Under the pieces are notes generated by a model. That model had not been told where the DNA came from. It made no database searches and was given only the letters and a program-made list of their open reading frames with translations. Below are positions 34,183-44,390 of a stretch of DNA of 64,000 nucleotides, piece after piece. Source of the DNA: Macrothele yani. Its lineage: Eukaryota; Arthropoda; Arachnida; Araneae; Macrothelidae. Location of the stretch: assembly GCA_039090855.1 (NCBI GenBank), contig CM077002.1, forward strand, positions 83,704,194-83,768,193, given 5' to 3'. Every line of letters starts with the position of its first letter. The stretch's first letter is position 1. The translations under genes and the position numbers were made by a program.

Positions 34183-35135
34183 TCATCATCATCATCATTG
34201 TCAACCATTCTAAATCCACTGCTCGATGAAGGTCTCCCCAAGTTTCTTCCACAATTGTCTGTCTTGAGTCTGTCTCCTCCATGTCACTCCAGCATGCTTT
34301 CAAATTACATTGATCCATCTCCCATGGAGTCTTCTTCTGGGTCTTTTTCTGTCCCTCGAAATCCAGTCTAAAATTTCGGCTGTCCATCGGTGGTACGTTC
34401 TCCTGGCAGCATGTCCAGCCCATTGCCATTTCAGTTATTTCACTCTGGTTATGATGTCGTCCACTCCTGTAATTTTCCTTATCCACAAGTTCCTGTTCTT
34501 ATCTTTCTCGGTTACACCAAGCATGCATCTCTTCATGCTTCTTTGAGTTGTCTGCAGTCTATGTATGTCTTTTTTAGTTAAGGTCCATGTCTTTGCTCCA
34601 TACGGAAGCACTGGCAGGATGCATTGATTAAACACTTTTCTTTTAAGACATAATGGCATATTGCTTTTAAAAATTGTACTGTTTCTTCCAAAAGCTCTCC
34701 AACCAAGTTCATACGCCAATTTATTTCTATATCAATGTGACCCTCACTTGATATCTGCTGCCCAAGATAAATGTAGGTATCGGTTGTCTTAAGCTTTTCT
34801 CCATCAATTAATAAATCTTAGTTTCTTGTAAAAGCATTGTACATCGCTTTTGTCTTCTGAAAGTTCATTTTTAATCCCACTTCTATGCTCTTGTCAGCAA
34901 GTTCCTGGATCATACTCTGCAGCTCTGAAGGGGTAGTTGCAAAACGAAGGTGAGTTGAATCATCTCCATCCCTTTGTTCTTCAAGTTCAATGATTGAAAG
35001 ACATTTTGCAATGTGGCATTAAAGAGCTTGGGAGATATGGTATCACCTTGTCTCACTCCCTTTCCAATTTTTATTTGTGCTGTATCCTCAAATATCCAAA
35101 CCTTTCTACCTGCATTTTCATATATGTTATTAACA

Positions 35136-35140
<5 letters not shown>
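34183..35140 (-). mobile_element. RTE-type LINE, copy E (3' fragment)
   Basis: The (TCA)n tail at 34183 is followed by reverse-strand RTE sequence encoding the C-terminal region (LKRKVFNQCILPVLPYGAKTW at 34650-34590, then the MTRV/WTCCQENV tail region in another frame) and part of the reverse transcriptase. A deletion removes the catalytic FADD region near 34940. Homology stops at about 35140, where a (GA)17 run begins. The copy is 5' truncated and non-functional. Confidence 0.87.

Positions 35141-35174
<34 letters not shown>
35141..35174 (+). repeat. (GA)17 microsatellite at the truncated end of RTE copy E
   Basis: Perfect dinucleotide run, directly joined to the 5' breakpoint of RTE copy E. 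Confidence 0.97.
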
Positions 35175-35181
<7 letters not shown>

Positions 35182-35683
35182 ATGGCACAGCAGGTGGGGC
35201 AGTTGTCCCAGGCACAGCTCATTAGAGGGTGCAAAAATCACTGCTTACAATGTGATTAAAACTGGAATTTAAGCTTTTGCAATGCTTTCTGAGTTCCTGG
35301 TAGAATTTTCTTACCCCATACTTTGTCATTTATTCACTTACAGAATTTGCTTATATGTTTCACCAATTTTGGTAGTCTTGGAGGCATAAAATTCATATTT
35401 CTTCCACAAAAGTTTCAGGGGATGCCAGTTGCTCCCACTCAGAAAGAGGGACTTTGCAAGATAATGATGATGTGCACATTATTGAAGATTCTCTGGAGGC
35501 TATTCCATATTGCTATGACAACCATATACATTCAGTCCATTTGATGTGGTACCAAAGGTCTTAAGCAGTTGGGAAACCCTGTACAAATAGTCACAGTTTG
35601 ATTGTGACATCCACATAGAGATAACAGAATAACAGATAGCATTAGGGTGTGAGGTTAATTTCATTGTCAAGCTGTGAATACTT

Positions 35684-35685
<2 letters not shown>
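35175..35685. other. Gene-free stretch
   Basis: No gene or repeat was recognised between the (GA)n and (GT)n runs. Confidence 0.5.

Positions 35686-35763
<78 letters not shown>
35686..35763 (+). repeat. (GT)39 microsatellite
   Basis: Perfect 78-bp dinucleotide run that ends two bases before the mariner-like element at 35767. Open frames through it (poly Cys-Val) are not genes. Confidence 0.97.
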
Positions 35764-35766
<3 letters not shown>

Positions 35767-37531
35767 CCGTGTGGTTATAATTAAAATGACACTACTCAGA
35801 GAGCTCTGGAGGGAGTACTATGACAGATATTGCAGTGAAACTTGGACAGAAGGTGAATTAGAACATGCTGTTAAGAATTATGAAATAAAAAAATAGGTCA
35901 ACTATTCACCACCAGGTGGAGGAATGGCTCTGTGAAAGAAAACAAGAGCTGGAATGGGTATAATATTTATTGTTATCATTCAGAAATTACAAAGTTGGTT
36001 CAATATGTGTACCCTCCAGGTTGATTACATGCTGAATACACAATACAAAATTATTAACACACGCTTGTAGCATTCCAGGTGGGATATTTCCAAAGCCACA
36101 CAACACACTGTGGACTATGCAAATTATCTACGAGACAGTTGTTTTGTCTGTGAGACAGGCTGCAAACTATAAAACAACAAGAACTTTTTTAATGGCAATA
36201 GTTGTCGACAGTCATCATGCTGGGGAAGAAAGACCGCATGCTCTTAGTGAAGTTGTTTTATGAGAGAAATGGGAATGTGTCATCAGCGCTAAGGGAGTAC
36301 CAAAAATTGAAAGGGTTGCGACGAGGACCCCTGACAAACGGATTAAAGAAAATGATTGTAAAATTTTAACAAACAGGTAAATTAAATGTTTCACCTGGAA
36401 GAGGTCAGCGATGTGTCCCGGAGGAAGTCATTGAGGAGATCGCTGTTGCTATCACCGACAGTTCAGCAAATGCAGAGGTTCCTGCATCATCAACAAGTGC
36501 CTGAGCAGTCGCTACTGTCAATCCCATGGTCAACTGTACGCAAAATGCTATGGTACATTTTATACTTCTACCCATACAAAATTCAAATGGTGCACGAATT
36601 GAAACCCCAAAATCTGGGGCAATGAACAATTTTTGTGTTATGGTTTTTGGTAAAAATGGGTATGGAAGAAACCTTCCCTTACAACATCCTGTGGACTGAT
36701 GAAGCGCTTTAACTGGCAGGTGCAGTGAACACTCATAACTGCTATGTCAGTGTGCAGATATGGGATATGGGGGTACTGCAAATCCACATGTTGTGTTCCA
36801 AAGACCATTACAGTCCACCTATGTGACTATATGGTGAGGATTCACATCTAGTTTTATTCTTGGGCCATTTTTCTTTAAAGAAAAACCCCCTGCAGGTGTA
36901 GTGCGATGCACTGTTACAAGTGAACATTACTGTAATCTTCTGACTCAACATGTCATCCCTGCATTGCAAGAAAGAGTGTGTTTACCAAGCACAGTTTTTA
37001 TGCAAGATGGGGCACCACCACATGTTAGTCGCACAGTTAAACAGCTGCTTCAGGATACATTTGGAAGTGAGCACATAATTTCCAGAGATTTTTTTCATGT
37101 TTGGCCTTTATGATCACCAGATTTGTATCCCTGTGACTTCTGGCTTTGGAGATATCTCAAAAATAGTCTACCAGGGTCATATTTGCTCCATACCAGAGCT
37201 AAAGTCAAGCATAAAAAGACATGTTTCAAATATCCCACCTGAAATGCTACGAGCATGTGTTGATAATTTTGTATTGCATATTCAGCATGTAATCGACCTG
37301 GATAGCACACATACTGAACCAACTTTGTAATTTCTGAACGATTACAATAAATATTATACCCATTCCAGCTCTTGTTTTCGTTCACAGTGCCATTCCTTCA
37401 CCTGGTGGTAAACAGTTGACCTATTTTTTTCATGTTCTAATTCACCTTCTTTCCAAGTTTCACTGCTTTATCTGTCATAGTACTCCCTCCAGAGCTCTCT
37501 GAGTAGTGTCACTTTAATTATAACTACCCGG
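35767..37531 (+). mobile_element. Mariner-like element (DUF4817 type) with ~300-bp inverted ends
   Basis: The ends read CCGTGTGGTTATAATTAAAA (35767) and, inverted, CCGGGTAGTTATAATTAAAG (ending 37531), flanked by TA (35765-35766, 37532-37533). Inverted similarity continues for roughly 300 bp: the phrase GAGAGCTCTGGAGGGAGTAC is present in both, and the TTATACCCATTCCAGCTCTT phrase near 37355 is inverted at about 35950. The right inverted repeat overlaps the 3' end of the transposase gene, so its codons are duplicated in reverse at the left end. Confidence 0.88.
36217..37330 (+). pseudogene. DUF4817-type mariner transposase, interrupted
   Basis: It begins MLGKKDRMLLVKLFYERNGN (helix-turn-helix domain, 36217). 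It continues as GRGQRCVPEEVIEE in a shifted frame (~36400). The DDE part reads HYCNLLTQHVIPALQ, VFMQDGAPPHVSRTV (second Asp, ~37005), then HVWPL-stop-SPDLYPCDFWLWRYLK (third Asp, ~37130). There are 42 positions between those two Asp codons, close to the DD41D spacing of this group. The stop at about 37111 is TGA where relatives have CGA (Arg), a single C-to-T change. Further stops near 36700 remove the first Asp region. It is non-functional. Confidence 0.84.
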
Positions 37532-37533
37532 TA

Positions 37534-38321
37534 TATAAGATAGAAAGTCAGATAGGGGTGCAATATTTTGTGGTTTGCTCCGGGAGTGAAACACCTAGTT
37601 ACACCTCAGTATGTATTACGGAGTATAAGTCAAATGAGTTAAATTCTAAATTTCATTAGCTTCATTCAAAGAAAGTCGATCTTGACAAGGCTAAAACAAA
37701 TGCAGTTAGTGTTCCGACATTCTGTACTTACATTTTAATGTTTCAGTAAATATTAAAAGGAAGAGAAGGTGATGTTACTTCCACATCTTTCTTCTCTGCA
37801 AATTTTATTTTTTCTTACAAATTGGCGCTACTGCATTGCTCCAAATTCAGCCCAGAATATTCTCACAGGACCAATAGATGGCAGCATATCATCTCTCACT
37901 TCTTTCCTTCCATCTCACACTTTCTCATGCTGTACTTGTTAGCTCTGCTGTGTTTTTGCAGCAGGATTACTGCTGGTGTGTTTTGTAGCAGTAAGTTGTT
38001 TCATGTATTTTTACTCAGCACGTTAAATCTCCATTGAGTGCAATTCGTTCCATTACAATACTGCCTTAAAAAAACTATAAGGCATCTCAGCTCACTATAT
38101 TGAGCAGAGGGGGTCAAATTAAGAAGAAATGCTTGCAGCATGATCACAAGGGCGATGCAATTAACATATGACAGATGCCACTCCAAATATCTAACAGCGA
38201 TTTTAATTACGTTTCTGAGAAATACACATATTTCAATGACCAATCAATAGATAAGTTTATGTGGCATATAAGTTGAGGCTGGGACTTCTGAAGAACTCGT
38301 CTTATACACCTAAATATATTG
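37534..38321. other. Gene-free CAPN7 intron stretch
   Basis: No gene or repeat was recognised. Short open frames (for example 37822-38037) have no identifiable domain. Confidence 0.5.
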
Positions 38322-38323
38322 TA

Positions 38324-39528
38324 CTGTAATTTTCGTCGTATTATCCACACCGGCATATAATCCGCAGACCGCGAAATTCACATTAAAAAAAAAATTAACT
38401 TCGTATAATTCGCAGACCGCGAAATTCACATAACATTTTTTTCCCTTTGTATAATCTGCATGCTGGCATTCAGGGAAAAAATTCGAAAGCTGTTGAACCG
38501 GAAGTGGAATTTCCGACAGAAAAGTCGGTCACATAATGACTCATGAGTCCGAAAAAGTGAGAGAAAAAAAAACGATTTTATTAAATGAAGAAATTAATTT
38601 TTAAAGGTTACTTTTACATATTTTTATCTCCGGACAGATAAAGGGTGTGGCATCCATAGATCACGCCAATGCAGCTCCAGAGTATTGCATTACATCTTGC
38701 CAATGACGAAAGGCTGATACAGAACAAGTCATAGAAATACCGTGTGTACTCGCGTATAAGTTGAAAGTTTTTTGGGGAAATCCTGCTTTCAGTGTCGGGG
38801 GATTGGCTTATACGTGGGCCAATAAAAACTTCCATGAATTCTCTGGCGGAATTTACCTACGGATCTGTTTACATTTTAAACAGCAGCACAGAGACTTTCC
38901 GCCTGTTACCGCGCGATTGTTTCCTGACCTCAAAACAATCGCGCAGTGACATGATCATATCATGTCACTGCGCGATAGTTCACAATTGTGTCCACCACTT
39001 CTGGTTTAAATTTGGCAGTGTAACTGAAATGTTTCCTTTTCGAAGACATCATGAATAGCAATGAAGGAAAATAGCAGCAGCGACGATGGTCAAAATGGCG
39101 AAAGACGAACTAAACACAAGGCAGCGCACACGAGATCCGAAAGGAGGAACGCATAAGTTCGTGTAGCAAGCGCTGTGCGTACTTCTTTGGCTTTTTGCCA
39201 AAAACAGAGATGGCATGATCTCAACAATACAAAATGACCTTGCCCTCCTCCCCACAACTTTTCCCGATCTTTCGTTACGACATTCCTACCCCCTGCTCCC
39301 CGCTCCGTACAAACTCCTGAACTGAGGAAAATTCTTCCAAGGGAGTTCCTTTTCCAATTATACCCCCTCCCCCGCACAATTACGCTGCAGATTTTTTTAA
39401 ATCGAAGGATCGTACAAAATTATTTGTTTTTTATATCGGCGTGTTATCCGCATCAGCATATAATACGCAGAGCGTATATTTTAAACTTTTTTAGCAGATA
39501 ATCCGCGGATTATACGACAAAATTACGG
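38324..39528. mobile_element. Non-autonomous pogo-like DNA element
   Basis: The ends read CTGTAATTTTCGTCGTATTA (38324) and, inverted, CCGTAATTTTGTCGTATAAT (ending 39528), flanked by TA (38322-38323, 39529-39530). A unit containing CCGCAGACCGCGAAATTCAC is present twice near the left end (38362 and 38411). Inside, at about 38742, lies a single end resembling the pogo element at 53057 (CCGTGTGTACTCGCGTATAA), which suggests a nested or recombined relative. No transposase is encoded; open frames at 39050-39380 show no domain. Confidence 0.75.
38938..38976. repeat. Perfect 18-bp-arm hairpin
   Basis: ATCGCGCAGTGACATGAT, a 3-base CAT loop, then the exact reverse complement. It lies inside the pogo-like element, and a partial third copy (GCGCGATTGTTT) lies just upstream at 38911. 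Confidence 0.95.
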
Positions 39529-39530
39529 TA

Positions 39531-40628
39531 ATTAAAAAAATTCTTATAACGCTTCAACATCATCATGAAATATAATTACAAGATCGTTGAGTATAATGCA
39601 AACGTAACAACAACAACCATAATAAAAATAATAATTACGTCACAGAAGTTCTGCAAGTGGTTGCTTGCACTGAACATAAACACTGCATACATGTAGACAG
39701 ACATAATATTAAAAATCTAAGAATTATCTGGACAGTTTAACTACAATGTCACTGCAGTCACAATCTTTCTGTGAAGATTTCCTTGTTCTTTCTTTCTGTG
39801 AAGATTTCCTTTCACTGAAGATTTCTTTTGAATGGATAAAGACATGGAAACTGCAAGAATGACTACGGGTGAGAGTCTCAGTTGGATATTCACACATCTC
39901 TATTGGAAAGTGCTTTAATTAGGCAATTAGCTGTTTTTTTGAAAAAAGCATATCTGCATGAGGCAACATCACAAACAACAAAAACTTCTTTTATATGCAC
40001 GTTTCTTTTCTTCAGATGTTTTGATGACATACTGTGAAAAGATCAAAGGTTAAACAATCCACACAAAACAGGATCAGTGGAGAACAGTTGCTCAATGTAA
40101 GAAAATCCTAAGCAATGACTCTGGCATCAGAGGATTGCAGCATCACTTTACTGAGCACATATGCCATTGTCATACTTCCAGTCCAGAACACTCCCATTCA
40201 GTACCATCATTTAGAATGGAAAAAGTCACAGCATGCAGTTATGAAGTGAGTGTGAGTAGTTAAGAACTTACTCCTGCCAGCACACCTCATAAATACTCTG
40301 TAAATGAAACCCACCCAAAATTCTGTGTCTCACAGGATTTTATGCTATCCACTTGGACACAAATGTGATATCATACCATATTTAAACAAATGTTTCACTG
40401 AGAACAGCCTCTTCAAATGCGGATATGGGGAAAGTAAAATGACTGCTACAGGAATCTAAGAAATTACATTTTAGACCTCTTGAGAATTACCATTCACAAT
40501 GATTCTTCTTAATTGCTTTCAAGACTGCGTATTTGACATCAAGGTTGAAATACCTTCTTAAATTGGCTTTCATTTTTAAAATCAATATTCAAATACAATA
40601 CTAAAACTGAATGAATGGAAATACTTAC
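39531..40628 (-). other. CAPN7: CAPN7 intron sequence
   Basis: No gene was recognised. A short tandem phrase (TTTCTGTGAAGATTTCCTT) is repeated near 39768-39830. The donor GTAAGT of the 40629 exon is at its right edge. Confidence 0.5.
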
Positions 40629-40696
40629 CTATCTAAAGCCTGTTTTGCTATGTTTGTCAATTTCCCTTGTAAATCAGAATCACTTGTTAATTTTCT
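40629..40696 (-). CDS. CAPN7: Calpain-7 exon: end of second MIT domain
   Basis: Minus-strand exon of 68 bp, acceptor TTTTTCAG before 40696 and donor GTAAGT after 40629. Phase continues exactly from the 45735 exon (phase 0), and the last two bases (AG) are completed by the 30966 exon. It encodes RKLTSDSDLQGKLTNIAKQA followed by LDR, matching the third helix of the second MIT domain of calpain-7 (consensus KLKQLARQALDRAE). MIT domains are three-helix bundles that bind ESCRT-III tails. The exon is too short to stand out as an open frame and was found from splice signals and conservation. Flanking introns are 9.4 kb and 5.0 kb. Confidence 0.87.
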
Positions 40697-41489
40697 CTGA
40701 AAAATAATTGTACATCAAGGGATAAATACAGACACAATATTAAAACAATAATTCAGAAAACATTAAAAATGCAGAGCTACATTTTCAGAAATGCAAATAT
40801 AAAATTTTATGAACATTTCATTTCATTCATGAACTCAAAACAACTGAAAAAATAGAAGCTGAACTCCTCAAAATGTGCATGCATTGCAAAAAGATACAGA
40901 CACAATGTCTAGCTACAGAAATTCTCATAAACATTATTGATGGTGCTTCCCTATAGAAGCACCTGGGTTTGTGCTCTACTTGCTATTTTGAGAGTATTTT
41001 ATTAAACTGACAAAAACAAAAAATGTGATTGAAAGATTCTTTAAGTACAAGAGATGGTGATTGGGCTTGTTGGTGGAATTTGCTAAATGTGTTTAATTTA
41101 GCCCAGGGTCTTTAACTTTTTTAGCAAATTACTTATCTCACACTGCCCTGTGTCCTCCCATAAGGTTTCAGCTTACATCACATGATATCACCATCCATAG
41201 CCTACCAGTAGCAGAAGCTCTAGGCACTACAACATAACTTCTGGATTTAATGCAGACAGTAAGGGTAAATAAGCACTTTTTGGAATTTCTGGCAAAAAAT
41301 AAGGACTTCTAAGCACCCTAAAAATAGTACTTTTTAAGGACTTTCAAGGATTTATAAGGATCAAGGAAACCCTGTACAATGACATAAGTCTTTGAGCAAA
41401 GGGAAAAAAACAAAACATAAAACATTTTTCTTTGTGATTCAAAGATATGAATAAAGTTTGTAGAATGCTTTGTACGTGCTTTGAGAACT
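40697..41489 (-). other. CAPN7: CAPN7 intron sequence
   Basis: AT-rich sequence with no recognised gene or repeat up to the SINE target duplication at 41490. Confidence 0.5.
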
Positions 41490-41501
41490 CTTCCTGGAAT
41501 G

Positions 41502-41716
41502 TTTTTTTGATTGGAGGTTTAACGACCACTGTGAGCAACTCAATGGGCTATAAGCAGTTGCCCGTCCCTAATTTACGGTCACTGGTTCCAGGGAAGGGAG
41601 AGAGCCAGTGCCGTAAGACAAACACAACATCCATGCCTCACTGGGATTCGAACCCGGACCCCTTTCAGACGAATGTTCAGAGGCCATCGCTTAGACTACT
41701 GCGCCACCGGGGCGGC
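41502..41716 (-). mobile_element. tRNA-derived SINE (family 1, copy 3)
   Basis: It matches the SINE at 8891-9120 from the tRNA-like head (GCCGCCCCGGTGGCGCAGTA on the minus strand) to a short poly(A). Box B GGTTCGAATCC is intact. The target duplication CTTCCTGGAA is exact at 41490-41499 and 41717-41726. It is younger-looking than the 16966 copy. Confidence 0.94.
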
Positions 41717-41812
41717 CTTCCTGGAACGTAAAGCATGCATCACTTTACACAACTTTCTAGTTGAAAACTTGAAGCCAAGAGGGTGATCTCAGATGAAAAT
41801 TATAGTATTATA

Positions 41813-43032
41813 CACTGAGTGGCCACTTTATTATGACCACCCCTTAGTACTTCATTGGGCCACCTTTTGCCTTTAATACTGCGTCGATTTTTCGTGTCAT
41901 GGACTCCACGAGATGTTGATAGGTGGTTTGTGGAATCTGAGACCATGCTTGATGAATAGCACTTTCCAGGAGTGTGAGATTGCAGGGTTGTGGATCCAGC
42001 TGTCTGATGGCTCGTTCAACTTCATCCCACAAATTCTCAATGGGGTTGAGATCTGGAGATTGCAGGGGCCACTTAAGCAAAGTAAACTCACAGGCATGTT
42101 CCTGAAACCAATCTTGTACAATACGAGCACTATGGCAGGATGCATTATCTTGTTCAAAGTAGCCATTGCCATAGGGATAAACCATCCACATGGCAGGATG
42201 CACTTGGTCCGCAATGATGTTTAGATATGATGTGCCAGTCAGACGCTGATCAACACGAATTAAAGGGCCCGAAGCGTGCCAGAAAAACATTCCCCAAACC
42301 ATAACGTTGCCTCCACCAGCTTGAAGGGTTGTAGCAATGCATTTAGGGTCCATGCTTTCATGCTGTTTCCGCCAAATTCTCACTCTGCCATCGGCATGGT
42401 GCAACTGAAAACGTGATTCATCGGACCACATTATTTGTTCCCAATTATCGACTATCCAATCATTGTGCTCCTGTGTGAACTGGAGATGTTTTCTCTTGCT
42501 AATTGCAGACAGCAAAGGTGTTCGAACAGGCCTTCGGCTGTCATATCCCATCTGATGCAGTGTACAGCGAATAGTGCGTGCAGAGATCGTTTGAGGGGAT
42601 CTTTGATTAAGATGGTCTGTAATTTGCTGTACTGTTGCCCTTCTGTTGTCTGTTACCAGTCTGGACACTCTCCGTTCCACCCGAGCAGTCACTAGTCGAT
42701 GACGACCACACGTTGCACGTTGAGACCCAGTTTTTTGGCTGACAGTCCAGTCTTTAAACACTTTAACAACAGCTGCTCTGGAACATTTCATGAATGCGGT
42801 GGTTTCGGTGATACTCGCTTCATGGCCCCAAGCTCTTACAATTACCCCACGTTGAAAGTCCGTCAAATCGTATTTTTTACCCATCTCGTCACCCAAAAAT
42901 CACTTCTACTACTGTCGCAAGAACTAAGCTTTCCCTTTTTATACTAGCCTTGCCCTCTGGTGGCAACAGCGTACAGCCATAGCTCATTTGCTTAAAACTG
43001 ACAGGTGGTCATAATAAAGTGGCTACTCAGTG
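41813..43032 (-). mobile_element. Tc1/mariner transposon, DD36E type, structurally intact
   Basis: The ends read CACTGAGTGGCCACTTTATT (41813) and, inverted, CACTGAGTAGCCACTTTATT (ending 43032). The matching stretch is about 29 bp with one difference. TA flanks both ends (41811-41812, 43033-43034). The length is 1220 bp with one long transposase gene, so ends and gene are both complete. This is the best candidate for an autonomous DNA transposon in the window. Confidence 0.94.
41844..42896 (-). CDS. Tc1/mariner DD36E transposase, uninterrupted
   Basis: The 350-residue transposase has an N-terminal paired-like DNA-binding region (about residues 1-120; FMKCSRAAVVKVF is a helix-turn-helix). It is followed by the catalytic domain with Asp159 (MWSDESRF), Asp250 (YFEQDNASCH) and Glu287 (SPDLNPIENLW). 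Thirty-six residues separate the second Asp and the Glu, two more than in classic Tc1 (34), placing it with the DD36E group (known as Incomer). The C-terminus ends in the usual KAKGGPMKY. An alternative start is Met5. No stop or frameshift is present, unlike every other DNA transposon here. It binds the TIRs at 41813 and 43032 and would cut and insert at TA. Confidence 0.92.
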   Translation of the reverse strand: MGDEMGKKYDLTDFQRGVIVRAWGHEASITETTAFMKCSRAAVVKVFKDWTVSQKTGSQRATCGRHRLVTARVERRVSRLVTDNRRATVQQITDHLNQRSPQTISARTIRCTLHQMGYDSRRPVRTPLLSAISKRKHLQFTQEHNDWIVDNWEQIMWSDESRFQLHHADGRVRIWRKQHESMDPKCIATTLQAGGGNVMVWGMFFWHASGPLIRVDQRLTGTSYLNIIADQVHPAMWMVYPYGNGYFEQDNASCHSARIVQDWFQEHACEFTLLKWPLQSPDLNPIENLWDEVERAIRQLDPQPCNLTLLESAIHQAWSQIPQTTYQHLVESMTRKIDAVLKAKGGPMKY

Positions 43033-43034
43033 TA

Positions 43035-44079
43035 TGCACACTAGCTTTTTGAAATGCAGCTTCTATTACATTTATATCCTCACTTCTACATGAAGTTCAA
43101 GTATGATTTGTGGTATTTGTTAAAAACAAATGATAATGAAGATATGACTGATCATTCTATGTATCCAAGTGGGCCTTCACCCATCTTTTAACTGACCACA
43201 CAATAACAGCTGTGAAGAACCTTTCTGCTAAGCATTAGATTAGGATGAAGTAAATGATGTAATGGAAATAACATAATAGAAATAACATACACTCTAGCCA
43301 AACAATATGAGGAACAGATTGAGTTTCCATTGAATAAAAACCATAATTCTTATTTATCTAAGTGATTGTTTTTTGAAATGTCTTTAAGAGGGAAGGGGGG
43401 GGGATAAAAAAATTATTTACCTAAGAAAATCTGCATAAAGTTTGCTACATTTTTTCTTCAAGGTAGCTCTGATACATCAATGACCTTATTTACAAAAACT
43501 GCGAGGTTACAGGTAGTGCTTCTTCCACGTAATAACTGGGTAATTTAGTTGGCGGAAGTCATAGTAAATGTAAATTGTGTTAGCAAAATATGTCAAGACA
43601 AAAGCATACAACACTTTCTTTTTTGCATGAACATAAAGAATTATGATTCATAATGTATCATCTAACATAAGATATGAAATGAGTTTTCAGAAGAAATGAG
43701 GGGAATCCCATTCATTATCATCCTACATGTGGTAAAAAATAAGTTTTAAAAAGTAATAATGGAACTCTTCATTAATTCTAGAAGGCAGAAAACATCTGAA
43801 GAAGTGCTGAACTGAACTCTGAGCATTAGATACACATTCAATTCAGTATATTATTGTACAAGTTTTACGTAAAACTGAAAAAAAAAAACAAAAAAAACAG
43901 AGTTACATCTAGTTTTCCTTGTCCTTGCACTTAATGTAGAGAGTTCTTCAAAATTAACACTGAAGTCTGCATAAAAGAAAAAAGACTTTCATCTAGTAGA
44001 TGCACACAGTGAATAAAGAGGGAAGGAGGCAGGGGAGGGGAGTATTTAACACTGCATAAATTCCAAAATCAACTTTAAG
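43035..44079. other. Gene-free CAPN7 intron stretch
   Basis: No gene was recognised. Short purine-rich tracts occur (near 43390 and 44020). Confidence 0.5.
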
Positions 44080-44390
44080 GGTAGCGGGTGGCCTAGAGGG
44101 CAACGTTCATGACTGCCACCGAAAGGACCTCAGGTTCGATCCCAGTCAGGTACAAACGCTCGATCCACTAATATCCGCCGTGCGTCGGATGGGCACGTTA
44201 AGCCATCGGACCTCGGAGACTGGCCCCCGGTAATAAATAAGGGCGTCTTCCTCCCCTCCTCCCCCTTTCTACTTCACTTCTGTGTCACTTTCCTATTGGG
44301 CACTCTAGCCCAAATCTCCTAGCTTCCTATCCCTAAGGGTTGTTTAAGACCTGAGATCAGACACTCCCTTCCTAAAATCCTCTACATATG
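44080..44390 (+). mobile_element. tRNA-derived SINE, family 2
   Basis: It has a tRNA-like head with box A TGGCCTAGAGG (44089-44099) and box B GGTTCGATCCC (44133-44143). These are followed by a GC-rich body (CGTGCGTCGGATGGGCACGT, then AAGCCATCGGACC) and a pyrimidine-rich tail. It is unlike family 1 in sequence and orientation. Folding as a true tRNA is not supported beyond the pol III boxes. The 3' limit is approximate, and no target duplication was identified. Confidence 0.75.

Noticed and set aside
35690..35896. Open frame through the (GT)39 run
   Set aside because: Low-complexity poly(Cys-Val) translation of a microsatellite.
39050..39380. Coding gene in the pogo-like element
   Set aside because: Open frames on both strands lack any transposase motif and have no supporting context.
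44080..44160. tRNA gene on the plus strand
   Set aside because: Boxes A and B are present, but a convincing cloverleaf with matching acceptor stem was not seen and a SINE body follows.
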